A stretch of 32,763 bases of DNA from S009-33 sp041694255 (GTDB lineage Bacteria; Patescibacteriota; Gracilibacteria; Absconditabacterales; Absconditicoccaceae), in contig JASMTN010000018.1 in NCBI GenBank assembly GCA_041694255.1, positions 1-32,763 on the forward strand, written 5' to 3'. The notes under the pieces were generated by a model. That model made no database searches, had not been told where the DNA came from, and was given only the letters and a program-made list of their open reading frames with translations. The translations under genes were made by a program, and so were the position numbers. Positions 10,617 to 20,450 of the stretch are shown piece after piece (positions within the stretch are counted from its first letter, which is position 1; every line of letters begins with the position of its first letter).

Positions 10617-11186
10617 ATGGAACTTGATGAAAAAATAAAAGCTTGCAATAAATGTAAACTATATAAAACATGTAATAGTCCTATACCATGAGATGGTAAT
10701 AAAAATGCAAAGATACTTTTTATATGAGAAGCACCATGAGCTGAAGAAGATAAACAATGAAAACCTTTTGTATGAAGAAGTTGAAAACTTTTAGATAAGA
10801 TACTTTGAGAACTTAATCTAACAAGAGAAAAGGACTATTATATTACAAATATTGTAAAATGTCGCCCCCCTGAGAATCAAGATCCAAAAAAAGACGAGAT
10901 AAAATCATGTTCACCATATCTTTTAGAACAGATAAAAGAATGAAATTTTAAAATTATAGTTACACTTTGAAGATTTAGCATGAACTTTTTTATAAATGAT
11001 TTAAAAATAAGTAATGATCGTTGAAAGGTTTTTAAAATAACTGAATTATTTTGAAAAAAATTTGAAAAATGAATATATCTACTACCCTCATATCATCCTG
11101 CTGTTGCTTTATACAGCCCAAGCAAAAAAGATATTATAAAAGAAGATATAATAAAAATAAAAAGCTTAATAGAAAAAGTTATTTAG
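10617..11186 (+). CDS. Family 4 uracil-DNA glycosylase with Fe-S cluster
   Basis: 189 residues. Removes uracil from DNA to start base excision repair. Family 4/5 signatures: an N-terminal C-x2-C (Cys10, Cys13) and two later Cys (NIVKCRPPEN and SCSPYLLEQ) fit the four-cysteine 4Fe-4S site; GEAPGAEEDKQGKPFVGRSG is the uracil-pocket motif 1, where GEAPG favours family 4 over family 5; LPSYHPAVALY is the second active-site motif with its His. The conserved Arg of KCRPPEN is a CGC codon, so CGC means Arg here. An upstream ATG at 10604 runs straight into TAA, so 10617 is the start. A TATAAT lies at 10601-10606, only 10 bases away, suggesting a very short leader. Confidence 0.9.
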
Positions 11187-11215
11187 TTGAAAAATATGTA
11201 TAAATTATGTATAAT
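11187..11215 (+). promoter_or_regulatory. Predicted promoter of the pilin pair
   Basis: TTGAAA (11187-11192) and a perfect TATAAT (11210-11215) are 17 bases apart. Transcription would start near 11222, giving a leader of about 30 bases to the first pilin ATG. The -35 box begins immediately after the glycosylase stop codon. Confidence 0.6.
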
Positions 11216-11251
11216 AATATATAGGTTTATTTTATAGATTTAATATAAAAA

Positions 11252-11761
11252 ATGTTTATATTTAAAAAAGTATTAGTATTAATAGTTGGTATATTAAGTT
11301 TAAATTTATGATTTGCTAATTCTTATACATGGGATGATGAAACAAAAGACATATATACACAAGATAGGGAAAATGTAGTAAATGATAAATGATTAGATGA
11401 CCCTCTTAGAGATGGTACAAATTCTTCTGCATGATGATTATGATGAGTTGCAAAAATAGATAGTTCTTCTGAAGACAATAGGAAAGAATGACTTATAAAT
11501 TATATAGCAGTATGGATAAATTATATATTATGATTTTTAGGATTAATAGTTATAATATTGATTATTAAAGATGGAATTATAATGATATGATCTGCTTGAA
11601 ATGAAGAAAAGAAAAAAGAAGCTTTTAAAAACCTTAAAAACTATATAATTGCACTTATACTTATATGAGCCTGATACTTAATAGTTAATCTTATATTTAA
11701 CTTTATGAATGATAGTACAGAAAATATATGATATAATAAAAATTTAATACATAATATATAA
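11252..11761 (+). CDS. T4SS-pilin-like protein (VirB2/TrbC type)
   Basis: 169 residues. A signal peptide (about 1-22, ending LNLGFANS) precedes an Asp/Asn-rich extracytoplasmic region (23-85) and two C-terminal membrane helices. The linker IGSAGNEEKKKEAFKNLKNY between the helices (about 120-140) is the hallmark of the CPR T4SS_pilin family (G-x-G-x-E-x...A-x-x...), related to VirB2. Such proteins are thought to form or coat a secretion or conjugation pilus. Followed by a paralog after 2 bases. No VirB4 is adjacent; those genes lie about 8 kb away in the window. The pilin call rests on pattern, not on a search. Confidence 0.72.
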
Positions 11762-11763
11762 AA

Positions 11764-12219
11764 ATGTTTTTAATCAAATATACTACAATATTAATATTAA
11801 CTTTTATGTGATTAATATGATTTTCTTTTTCAGAAAATTTTCCATATAATGACAAATGAGTAGTTAATAATAACATAGAAATGGACTATAGTAACAATCA
11901 AATGGATAAAATAATTGCTCCTTGAGATTCTGCTTGAGAAAAAATAAGAGACAAATATTTATGAGAAGTAAAAGATCAGGAAAATCCAATATCTTACTAT
12001 ATTTCAAAAGTTATAAATTATTTTTTATGACTACTAGCATTTTTTACATTTTTAGTTATATTATGGTGAGCTAGTATGACATTTACATGAAAAACTGATG
12101 AATGAGTTAAAAAATGAATACAATTTATGAAAATGTGAATTATTGCTATTATAATAATATGAATTAGCTGGCTTATAAGTATGTTTATATTTAATATATA
12201 TAATAGTTGAATTCAATAA
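11764..12219 (+). CDS. Second T4SS-pilin-like protein
   Basis: 151 residues with the same plan as its neighbour: signal peptide (about 1-22, IGFSFS), a polar region rich in Asn/Asp, and two helices FLGLLAFFTFLVILWGA and MGIIAIIIIGISWLISMFI joined by TFTGKTDEGVKKGIQFM, which replaces the GSAGNEE linker. The sequence is diverged, so an old duplication. Starts 2 bases after the previous stop and is surely in the same transcript. It may form a heteropolymer with the first pilin or take a separate role; nothing in the sequence decides this. Confidence 0.7.
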
Positions 12220-12304
12220 TTTCTTTTTATAATTTTAAATTAATATACTATAAACTATATATGTTTTTATATTACAAATGCTATATTAATTATTTTTAAA
12301 TTAT

Positions 12305-12332
12305 TTGACTAAAATTAATTTTTAAATAAAAT
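12305..12332 (+). promoter_or_regulatory. Predicted promoter of the 694-residue protein gene
   Basis: TTGACT (12305-12310), 16 bases, TAAAAT (12327-12332); start expected near 12339, about 24 bases before the ATG. The same boxes at the same spacing occur at 29453-29480. The flanking 143-base gap is otherwise plain AT-rich sequence. Confidence 0.55.
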
Positions 12333-12362
12333 AAATATAGTTTAAAAAATAAAAACAAAAAT

Positions 12363-14447
12363 ATGCAAAATGAAAAAATATTTGATGAAAAGGTATTTTC
12401 AATATTAAAAAAAATTGATATACCCAAAAATCCTTTTTCTTTTTACTTTAATCTATCAAGAATAGAAAATAATTTATCTGAATGATTAAGAGATTATTTC
12501 TATAGAGCTATAAATGAGTTTCTTCATTATGGAAAAAATATTGAAGAAAATATTAATAAAAGTGGGTCAAATTTTCTTTTAAAAATTTATTATTATACAT
12601 GATTTATAGATAAAATATCATTTTCTATTAATAATTTACTTAAAGATTTAAAGTATTATAATTTAAGTTTATATTTGGATTGCATATATGAGTTTGACAA
12701 AAACATAAAATTAAAAGCAGCTATTTTTAATGCATATAAGAATGATTATAAAACAATAAAAAAGTTATTCAATAAAAGTGAAAATGATATAACAGCAAAA
12801 GAAGTTTTTCAAGATGAAAATGTTAAAAGCTTTTATAATAAAGATATAAAAAATATTTTTAGTGAATTTGAAAAAAAATTTTATGAATTAGATTTTAATA
12901 AAAACAAAAATATTATAAATTTTATATATAAAAGTATAAATATAAATATACTTAAATACCCCATATCATATGATAACACTAGAACAAACTACAAACTATT
13001 TATAAAAAAATGAGGTAAAGATTATAAATATTATAAAGCAATTAATATATGTATAGATAAAATAGTAAGTAAATATAATAAAAATCAACCAAGTTGTAAT
13101 AATAGTCTTATTAATAAAGTAATATCAAATGTAGATTCTATAAGAAAAAATTATTATATAAAATCTTTAATAGAAGATTGAGAAAAAGACTTTAATAAAT
13201 GAAAAAAACTATTTAATGAAAAAAATAATAATAATTATTTTAAGTATAACTATGAGTTTGAAAATTTTCTTACAACATATATTATAAACAATAAAAATAT
13301 TAATCTAAAAAAATTATTTTATTGGGAAGCAACAAAGGATAGACTATCAGAAGATGAGTGGGCTGATATATGATGAGCAAACTTATTTTATTTACAAAAA
13401 ATAGATGAAAATATATGAAATTTTGAAATGTTAATGTTTTTTAAACAATTTAAAGATACTTTAATAAGTTTAAACAATAGTCTGTTTTGGCCTTTCATAA
13501 AACCATATTTTTTCTATCTTTTAGTATTTAAGTCAATAAAACTACAGCTTAAAGATTGGCAAAAACTATTTTTTCTACTTATGTTTTTTTCAGCAGAAAG
13601 TTATCAAGAATATGTAATACTTCAAAATATTATGAAAAGTATAGAAAAAATATGACTTTGGCAAACAACAATATATAATTCTAAATTAATATTTTATATA
13701 AAAAGAGTTTTTTTGCTCTTAAAAGAATTTTTTTCTTCTATTATACTTACAAGTTTAATAATTTTATGACTTTGGTTAGTATGACTAATTAATATAATAA
13801 TGCTTTTTGCTATATTTTGAATAATAGGTGTATGATGGTTAAAATATTTTTTCTTTCCTTGAAGGTTTGAAATTTTAAGAACATTTGCAATTTTATCAAT
13901 AAGCATACTTTGATATATATGGTTTACTACAGTATTTCCAAAGATAACACAACCACAATACATAAGTTATGTATGAAAGTGAATAAACTCTATTGTAAGT
14001 TTAAATTTTTCATGAACTAAACAAAATTATAATAATATGATATCATTTATATATTGAGAAAACTATAAAAAATATGAAAAAGAAATTATAGCTTGAATAT
14101 ATAATAGAATATGAAAAGTTACAGATGATGTAAAAAGTAATGAAAATGTAAAACAATTCACTAAAAATACCAAAAAAATAATAACTGATATAATTCAAAA
14201 ACAAGATGAATATATAAGTATGAAAGAATGAACTTATCTTAAATATTATATAAATAAACAAATAGATACATTCAATTTAGAACCTGAACAAAAGAAACAT
14301 ATTTCTACAAAAGTTGTAAATAAGTATATAAAATGGTACTGTTTTAAAAATCAAGATGAATATTGTAATAATAATCTTGAAAAATTACCTGTTGGTTTTA
14401 AATTAAATATGACAAAGATAAAAGAAATTATAAATGAAAGTCTATAA
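12363..14447 (+). CDS. Large unknown protein with central membrane helices
   Basis: 694 residues and no family recognised. Residues 1-370 are Lys/Asn/Ile-rich and probably all-helical; a hydrophobic stretch at about 372-405 (FIKPYFFYLLVF...) may be membrane-associated. Clear membrane helices lie at about 458-525, including IILTSLIILGLWLVGLINII and RTFAILSISILGYIWFTTVF. Residues 545-694 are soluble, helical and charged. It has no signal peptide. Its position after two T4SS-like pilins and its polytopic centre invite comparison with VirB6-like channel subunits, but VirB6 has more helices and the comparison is weak. It has its own promoter. The 3' end overlaps tsaE, read the other way, by 20 bases. 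Confidence 0.75.
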
Positions 14448-14817
14448 TTCTATATTCTCATTGTTTTTTAATATAAATTTCTAAAAACTCTTCATTTTTA
14501 TAAAATTCTTTAAATCTTGGCCATTCTATACAAATATAATCAAAATCTTCTATGTCTTCAAGTATTCAAAGGTTTAATAAATCTTCCTTTTTTTCTATTC
14601 TATAAAAATCTCAATGTAAAAGCTTATCATTATAATTATTAATATAAGTATATGTTGGTGAACTTATATTTTCTATTCATATTTTTTTTGCCAATTGTTT
14701 TGTAAATTCTGTTTTTCAAACTCATAGATCTCAAGATAATAAAAATTTTTTATATCACTTTTGTAAGAGTTTGTCTATACAGTTTGATAAGTCTTTTATG
14801 TTATATATAGTTTTCAT
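14428..14817 (-). CDS. tsaE: TsaE, tRNA t6A biosynthesis ATPase
   Basis: 129 residues, about the normal size. TsaE drives the TsaB-TsaD complex that makes N6-threonylcarbamoyladenosine at position 37 of ANN-reading tRNAs. Walker A is SGDLGVGKTEFTK (Gly29 to Thr36); switch-like SSPTYTYIN and LLHGDFYRI follow, and IEWPRF matches the conserved IEWpE segment with Arg instead of the usual Glu or Asp. The tail is short. It is separated from the upstream glycosyltransferase, also on this strand, by a 31-base gap. The gene end lies within the end of the convergent 694-residue protein gene. Confidence 0.9.
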
Positions 14818-14848
14818 AATAATTATTATTATAGTAAATAAAAATTTA

Positions 14849-15859
14849 TTAAATAACCTTTTCCAAATCTTCTATGTTATGTAATAATAACTTATTTCAA
14901 GGTATATCTTGTATAGCTCAGTGATCTAAACTTATTATCTTTGTTCATAATTTTCAAGCTTGAAAATTAACTATACCAAAACTTTCTTTTGTTAAGTTAA
15001 CTAGTGCATTACTTCAACTTAATAAATTCCAATAGTCACTTGATTGTGAATCTATATAACCTAAAAATCTAATATTATTATTTGCTATACTTTGTAAATA
15101 TTCTTTATCTGGGCCATCTCAAACTATTATAAGTTTTTTTCAAGTTTTATTGAAAATTTCTATTATCTTATCAAGGTGTTTTACAAGCTTTACTAATCTT
15201 CATATATATATATAATAATCTCAATTTATATTGTATTTTTTTTTAATATTATATTTATTATAATTTGGAATATCAACTAAAGGATGTACTATGTGTCAGT
15301 TTGATTTTTTACAATATATTTTATTAAAAAGTTCTTTTGTGTAACTTGAATTAAAACATATTTCATCAAAGTTAATATATTTTTTATCCCATATTCTTAA
15401 GTATTTAGTAGAATATTTATATATATATTTTGTTATTCAAGAAAATTTTTTTACATATTCATCATAATGAGACCATATATATTGCATAGGAGAATGTAGA
15501 TATAATATTTTTTTACTATCTACATTTAAATTTTTTCATATTGCAAATGATGATATAATGATCAAATCAGGATTGTACTTATTTATCTTTTTAGATAAAT
15601 TATATGTAATAATAGGAAATATTGGCATTAAATGTCTATAATACTTTAATATTTTGTTTGAAGATATTACAGATTCTATAGGTATATTAGTAGTATTATT
15701 ATAATCTATATTATGAAAGTTTGTAAATATTTTTTCTTCTTTTATATTATACTTTTGCTTATCAAAAACTTCTTTCATATTGCCCTTTACAATATCGAAA
15801 AAAACATTTTCTGCTCATCAAGGATATACTAACCAATCATGTACATAAGCTATTTTCAT
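14849..15859 (-). CDS. GT4-type glycosyltransferase
   Basis: 336 residues, GT-B fold. The N-terminal domain opens with MKIAYVHDWLVYPGGAENVF, typical of GT4 mannosyl- or glucosyltransferases that use nucleotide sugars; YLHSPMQYIWSHYDEY is another landmark. The C-terminal domain has YIYIGRLVKLVKHLDKIIEI, IIVGDGPDKEYL and KESFGIVNFQAGKLG. The last is the E-x7-E donor motif, but the second Glu is Gln here (E-SFGIVNF-Q). The protein probably acts on the cytoplasmic face in surface polysaccharide or glycolipid synthesis; the acceptor is unknown. Divergently arranged with another GT4 gene, both promoters lying in the 132-base gap. Confidence 0.85.
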
Positions 15860-15888
15860 ATATTTTTTTATTATAAAATAATAACAAT

Positions 15889-15916
15889 AATATATTTTTT
15901 TTAAAAGATTTTTCAA
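15889..15916 (-). promoter_or_regulatory. Predicted promoter, leftward glycosyltransferase
   Basis: Minus strand TTGAAA (15916-15911), 16 bases, TATATT (15894-15889); start near 15882, about 23 bases before the ATG at 15859. Confidence 0.5.
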
Positions 15917-15929
15917 ATAAATAAATAAG

Positions 15930-15957
15930 TTGAAAAAGTATAAAGTATTATTATAAA
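15930..15957 (+). promoter_or_regulatory. Predicted promoter, rightward glycosyltransferase
   Basis: TTGAAA (15930-15935), 16 bases, TATAAA (15952-15957), about 35 bases before the ATG at 15992. The -35 boxes of this and the leftward promoter are only 13 bases apart, so one regulator could govern both. Confidence 0.5.
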
Positions 15958-15991
15958 AGATTGTAATATTTTATGATAATATAAAAAATAA

Positions 15992-17089
15992 ATGAAGTTT
16001 CTTTTTATACTTGATTATTTTACTCCATCTAGATGATGAGTAGAAAGACTTTTTGAAAATATAACATGAGAACTTAATAAAGAAAATCATAATATAACAG
16101 TACTTACTTCAAGATTTTCTAAAAAGCTACCAAAATATGAGAAGATAGGTAATATAAAAATATATAGAATATGAAAAACAAGATTTTTATTTACAATATT
16201 TGGTAGTTTTTTTTGATTGAAACTTTTAAAAAATATTGATATAATACACACAAGTACTTACAATGCTGCCTATATAGCTTACTTTTTAAGCTTTTTTACA
16301 AAAGCAAAAGTTGTTTTAACTTCCCATGAGATATTATGAACAAAATGGTATAAATTTAAATGAAGATTAAAATGATTTTTATATAAAAAGATAGAAGATA
16401 TAATATATAAATTTTGATTTTATTATGTATTTGTAAGTAATCATGTTAAAAATATTGCTCTTACAAAGTATAATATAAAAAAATACCAAACTATATATAA
16501 TGGACTTGAAAAAATAAAAATTGAAAAACATATAAATAAAAAAAGTTTATGATATAATGAAAATGATATATTATGAGTATTTGCTTGAAGGCCATGATGG
16601 ACAAAAGGTTTAGATTTTTTATTAGATAATTTTGATGATATATTGAAAATAAAACCTAATTTTAAACTACTACTTTTGATATTAGAAAAAGATAATAAAA
16701 AGAAAATAAAGAATATATTAAGTAAGATAAGTTGAAAAGAAAATATAAAAATACTATATGAAATAGACCACAAAAAAATATATACATACTTAAATATTGC
16801 GGATATTGGGATTGTCCCATCAAGAACAGAAGGTTTTTGATTTACAGGAGCAGAATTTTCAAGATTATGAAAAACTATGGTATTAGCAAATATATGATGA
16901 ATCCCTGAGATAAATTATTGAGATTGTCATTTTTTTAATATTGATAATACAAAAGAATTTTTAAATTGCTTTAAAGATATTTTTAACTGAAAAATTAATA
17001 ATTATTGATATGATAAAAAACTTAATATAGAAAATATGCTTGAAGAATATAAAAAAGTCTATACAATAACAATAAAAAGTAACAAGTAG
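15992..17089 (+). CDS. GT4-type glycosyltransferase
   Basis: 365 residues, GT-B fold. N-terminal domain MKFLFILDYFTPSRGGVERL with the usual glycine pair (both TGA); IIHTSTYNAA and VVLTSHEILGTKW in the acceptor half; then VFAGRPGWTKGLDFLL, VPSRTEGFGFTGAEFSRLGK with an intact E-x7-E donor motif, and IGGIPEI. Probably acts with the divergent glycosyltransferase in making a surface glycan. Its last codons AGT AAC AAG TAG belong to an intergenic repeat unit, so the C-terminal Ser-Asn-Lys and the stop appear to come from the repeat. The tyrS gene ends with exactly the same codons. Confidence 0.87.
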
Positions 17090-17147
17090 CAAGATAAAAG
17101 AAACTTTTGCTTGTAACTTTAAACTTTTATCTTTCATCTTAGTTGTT
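17078..17147. repeat. Intergenic repeat B, AT-rich unit with hairpin
   Basis: AGTAACAAGTAGCAAG runs out of the glycosyltransferase gene. AAGATAAAAG (17091-17100) is mirrored by CTTTTATCTT (17124-17133), a perfect 10-base inverted repeat around CTTGTAACTTTAAAC. It could act as a weak terminator or RNA end, but no U-run directly follows the stem. Confidence 0.7.
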
Positions 17148-17780
17148 ATGGAAACACAATATCTTATACTTGTGATTATGATAGTTCTTATACTATTTTT
17201 GATAGCTATATGAATACAAAAAACTATAAGAGTTTTCTTATGAAACTATATGGCTTGATTTGCAGCTATCATATCATATCTTTTTGTAGATTTTATATTA
17301 AATTATATATGAACTCCTTATATAAAAGTAGAAAATCCAGATGCTATACAAGGTTTAATAATGAATAATCAAACTATTATAGTGATTTTGATATATTTTA
17401 TATTTTTTATATTATTTTATAAGTCAAAACTATTTGAAACAAGTATAAATGGTATTTTTAAAAAAATTATATGACTTTTAATACTTCCTATACTTACAGT
17501 TGTAAATTGTGTTTTTACTATCTTACTTATATTAAATGGACCAAAGATACTAACTTACCATTGATATATGGAAGTAATAGAAAAACTTGAACTACAACAA
17601 GATATTTTAATACAGTTTTTTAATTTTATACCACTTATTATAATTCTTGTTCCTTTATTATTTTTATTTATTTTTATTAAAATCAGTATAAAACTACCAT
17701 CTTTAAAAAAGAAAAAGGATGTGATAGAACATCCACAAGAAGAAGAACATAGTGAAGAAGTAAAACAAGAACATCATTAA
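17148..17780 (+). CDS. Orphan membrane protein with charged C-terminal tail
   Basis: 210 residues; about four membrane segments (roughly 5-23, 34-55, 76-95 and 105-130) and a fifth near 160-182, then a cytoplasmic-type tail of Lys followed by Glu/His (VIEHPQEEEHSEEVKQEHH). No family recognised. The gene is bracketed by repeat islands B and C. It lies between a glycosyltransferase gene and comF in the same direction. The His/Glu-rich tail could bind metal, but similar tails are common in low-complexity membrane proteins. Confidence 0.7.
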
Positions 17781-17963
17781 GTGACAAAGTATCGTCATTC
17801 CGGCGAAGGCGGGAATATCCTGCTACTTTTAACTTGTAACTACGGTCGAAATGACAAAAGAGTGTCTGTTATTCTCATAAAGACGGGAATCTTCCTTGTC
17901 ATCTCGAGCGAAGCCGAGAGATCTCTTGCTACTTGCTACTTTTAACTTGCTACTATTATTGTT
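17781..17963. repeat. Intergenic repeat island C
   Basis: This 183-base gap is made of repeat units: GTCATTCCGGCGAAGGCGGGAAT at about 17794-17816; ACTACGGTCGAAATGAC (17839-17855), identical to part of island E; and 17896-17927, which matches 30492-30523 at 29 of 32 positions and contains the palindromic TCTCGAGCGAAGCCGAGAGA. The AT-rich unit in reverse (CTTGCTACTTGCTAC, then AACTTGCTACTATTATTGTT) ends directly at the comF ATG. Confidence 0.8.
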
Positions 17964-18623
17964 ATGTTAGATTTTATATTTCCTAAAAAAGATATAAAAA
18001 ATAATATATGAAGATATTTTTCAAATAAAATTAAAAAAGAATTTATAAGTCATGATGAAGTTTGTTATATATGTAAAAAAGAAAGTAAAGATTTTCAAAC
18101 ACATACATACTGTAAAAGTAAATATTCCTTAGATCAAGTAATAACTTGTTTTTATTATACTTCAAAAATTAAAAAGTACATATTAAATTTCAAATTTTAT
18201 CATAAAAAGGATTTAGAAGAAGAAATATGAGAAATGATGAATATGTTTTTTGATATATACTGTAAAAAAGATACTATCATAACATATGTGCCTATGCATT
18301 GGATAAGAAAATATTTTATAAAATGATATAATCAATCAGAAAAAATAGCAAAGTATATATGAGAAAAACAAGATATTAAAGTTATAAAAGCTTGTAAGAA
18401 AATAAAGTGGAAAAAGCCTCAGTCAAAGATTAGAAATAAAAACAAAAGAATAAAAAATATAAAAGACACCTTTATATGCAATAGTGATCTTGAATGAACA
18501 AAAAGTATAATAATAATTGATGATATATTAACAAGTGGAACCACCCTTGAAGAAATGTCAAAAACTATAAAATTAAAAAAATCAAATATAAATATATCAG
18601 CTATTGTATTTGCTAGAAAATAA
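17964..18623 (+). CDS. comF: ComF-family phosphoribosyltransferase-like protein
   Basis: 219 residues. An N-terminal Cys pair (CYICKK, with CK and C further on) resembles the ComF zinc finger. The type I phosphoribosyltransferase part shows VPMHWIRKYFIKGYNQSEKI (the family's VPLh..R...RGFNQa) and the PRPP-binding loop IIIIDDILTSGTTLEE. ComF proteins are linked to natural transformation, handling single-stranded DNA after uptake; in many bacteria their role is still vague. Here pilT and prepilins in the same window make DNA uptake plausible. The start abuts a repeat unit. Confidence 0.85.
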
Positions 18624-18655
18624 ATAAAATTGTCAATCTAAAAGTAATTTATTTT

Positions 18656-18683
18656 TTGACTTTTAAAAGGTTTTTATTATCAT
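18656..18683 (+). promoter_or_regulatory. Predicted promoter of mscS/traC group
   Basis: TTGACT (18656-18661), 16 bases, TATCAT (18678-18683), about 50 bases before the ATG at 18733. A second TATAAT at 18714-18719 lacks a good -35 box. TAAAAGT...ACTTTTA (about 18639-18666) forms an overlapping short inverted repeat downstream of comF. Confidence 0.45.
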
Positions 18684-18732
18684 ATAGATTATATAAGTAA
18701 AAAAATTTATTATTATAATATGAAAATAAAAA

Positions 18733-19662
18733 ATGAATGAAAATGTAAATGCATGAGCTCAAGCTTCACAGCAAGCTGCTCAAGATTGATTAGAGCAATT
18801 TATGAACAATCCATTTATAGTTTTTATATGAAAATTATTTCTTGCTATTATAGTAGTTGTTATTATGATAATTATATCAAAAGCAATTGCTAGTTCAGTA
18901 AAAAAGAAAATAATAAAAAACTCAATATCTGATGATGAAGAAAACATAGCTAAAGTATGAAATTTAGTAGCTGATGTAGTGTTTTATACATTATTAATTT
19001 TTTCTGTATTTATATGATTTGAAATTTTATGATTTGATGTTTGAATTCTTTTATGATGAATATCATTTTGACTATGATTTGCATTTAAAGAAATACTTTG
19101 AAACATGCTTGCAGGTATATTAGTTTTAACAACAAAAGACTATAAGCTTTGAGATATAATAGAAATAGACTGAATAAAGTGATCAGGAGGTTATATGTGA
19201 TACATAGAAGAGATAACTATTAGATATACAACAATTAGAGATTTTTCAAATCAAAAAATAATAATACCAAGCCTTGAATTAACTATAAACCCTGTTAAGA
19301 CATTTACATCTGAAGAATTTGTAAGGTTAGAAAATGAAATAACTATAAATAATAATGAAAATATAGAAAAAACTAAAGAAATTATTATAAATGCTATAAA
19401 TCAACAAGATTATATTATAAATAGAGAAAAAACTGATGTTATAGTTAATTCTTTTTGAGAAAATTGAACAAAATTATTAGTTTGGTATTATTTTGATCCA
19501 AATTGAAAAATATGAGCCTTTAGTGTAAGATCTAAAATAAATACATTAATTAAAAATAAACTAAAAGAAAATAATATTGATATATCATATCCACACAATA
19601 CAATAACAGTTGAAAGAAATGACCAAAATTTACTTAAAAGTATTTTATTTGCAAAAAAATAG
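18733..19662 (+). CDS. MscS-type mechanosensitive channel
   Basis: 309 residues. Three membrane helices (about 30-52, 75-95 and 98-125), the last being the pore-lining helix in GISFGLGFAFKEILGNMLAG, then the beta domain LTTKDYKLGDIIEIDGIKGS and IPSLELTINPV, and an alpha/beta C-terminal domain ending in EINN..TIT-VERND-like strands. It opens under membrane tension to release solutes in hypo-osmotic shock. The N-terminal 25 residues are Gln/Ala-rich. It precedes the TraC/VirB4 pair by 3 bases, an odd genomic place for an osmotic valve, so it may be co-transcribed with secretion genes. Confidence 0.88.
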
Positions 19663-19665
19663 TAT

Positions 19666-20364
19666 ATGTTAGGAAAAGAAAATAATAAAATAGTTAACAA
19701 TAAAGAAACAGTAGAATCTACAGATAAATATATAAAAATAGATGAAATAAGGTGAGATACAATTTTAATGAAAGATTGATGATTAAGAGCTATAATTAGG
19801 TGTTCTTGATTAAATATTGATTTAAAAAATTCTCAAGAAGAACAAATAATTGCAGAAAAATATTCAAGAATGTTAAATTCTATAGATTTTCCTATACAAA
19901 TATTGTTAAGATCTACCTACTTAGATTTGTCAGACTATCTTGATTATCTTAAAAAAAATATTGATGATATAGATAATGATATATTAAAATGGCAATGAGA
20001 ACAATATTTTGATTTTATTAAAAAATTAAATGATAGACAATGACTTTTATTTACAAAAGAATTTTATATAGTTGTACCATATGATTGATGATTTGATGAA
20101 AATAAAAAAATAAGAGAAAGTCAATTTACAAAATTTATGTCTGCACTATCAAATACAGAAAGTGCTGAAAGTATAGCAAATAAATTAAGAACAATGAATA
20201 TGAATAAAAAACATTTAAATCAAAGATGTTCTTTATTACAAAGCAATCTTCAATGATTATGACTTGAAACAAAAAGATTATGATTTGAAGACATTGCTGG
20301 ATTGTTATTTGAAGTATATAATCCACTTGCTATAAAAAAGCAATCTGAAGTTGTTATCAGATAA
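19666..20364 (+). CDS. TraC-like protein (VirB4 N-terminal domain partner)
   Basis: 232 residues, cytoplasmic. IKIDEIRGDTILMKDGGLRA, LNIDLKNSQEEQIIAEKYSR and the long helix with FPIQILLRSTYLDLSDYLDY match the N-terminal region that TraC/VirB4 ATPases use to bind the membrane channel; in the CPR this part is often a separate gene just before the ATPase gene. There is no P-loop. The stop codon is TAA at the very edge of a repeat unit, giving TAATAGTAG, three stop codons in a row. The call is based on pattern and context. Confidence 0.7.
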
Positions 20365-20396
20365 TAGTAGCAAGTTACAAGTTTAAAGTAGCAAGG
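20364..20396. repeat. Intergenic repeat D, AT-rich unit
   Basis: AGTAGCAAG, TTACAAG, TTTAAAGTAGCAAG in a row. Bases 20373-20395 are identical over 23 bases to 32734-32756 upstream of ligA. It lies between the traC-like gene and virB4, an otherwise coupled pair. Confidence 0.85.
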
Positions 20397-20450
20397 AACA
20401 AGATAAAAATCTCATAATTAGTAAAAAATTTATAAAATAATCTAAATTCA

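Noticed and set aside
12363..14447. Chains of short frames suggesting pseudogenes
   Set aside because: The breaks are all UGA; read as Gly, each region is one intact gene with correct family motifs.
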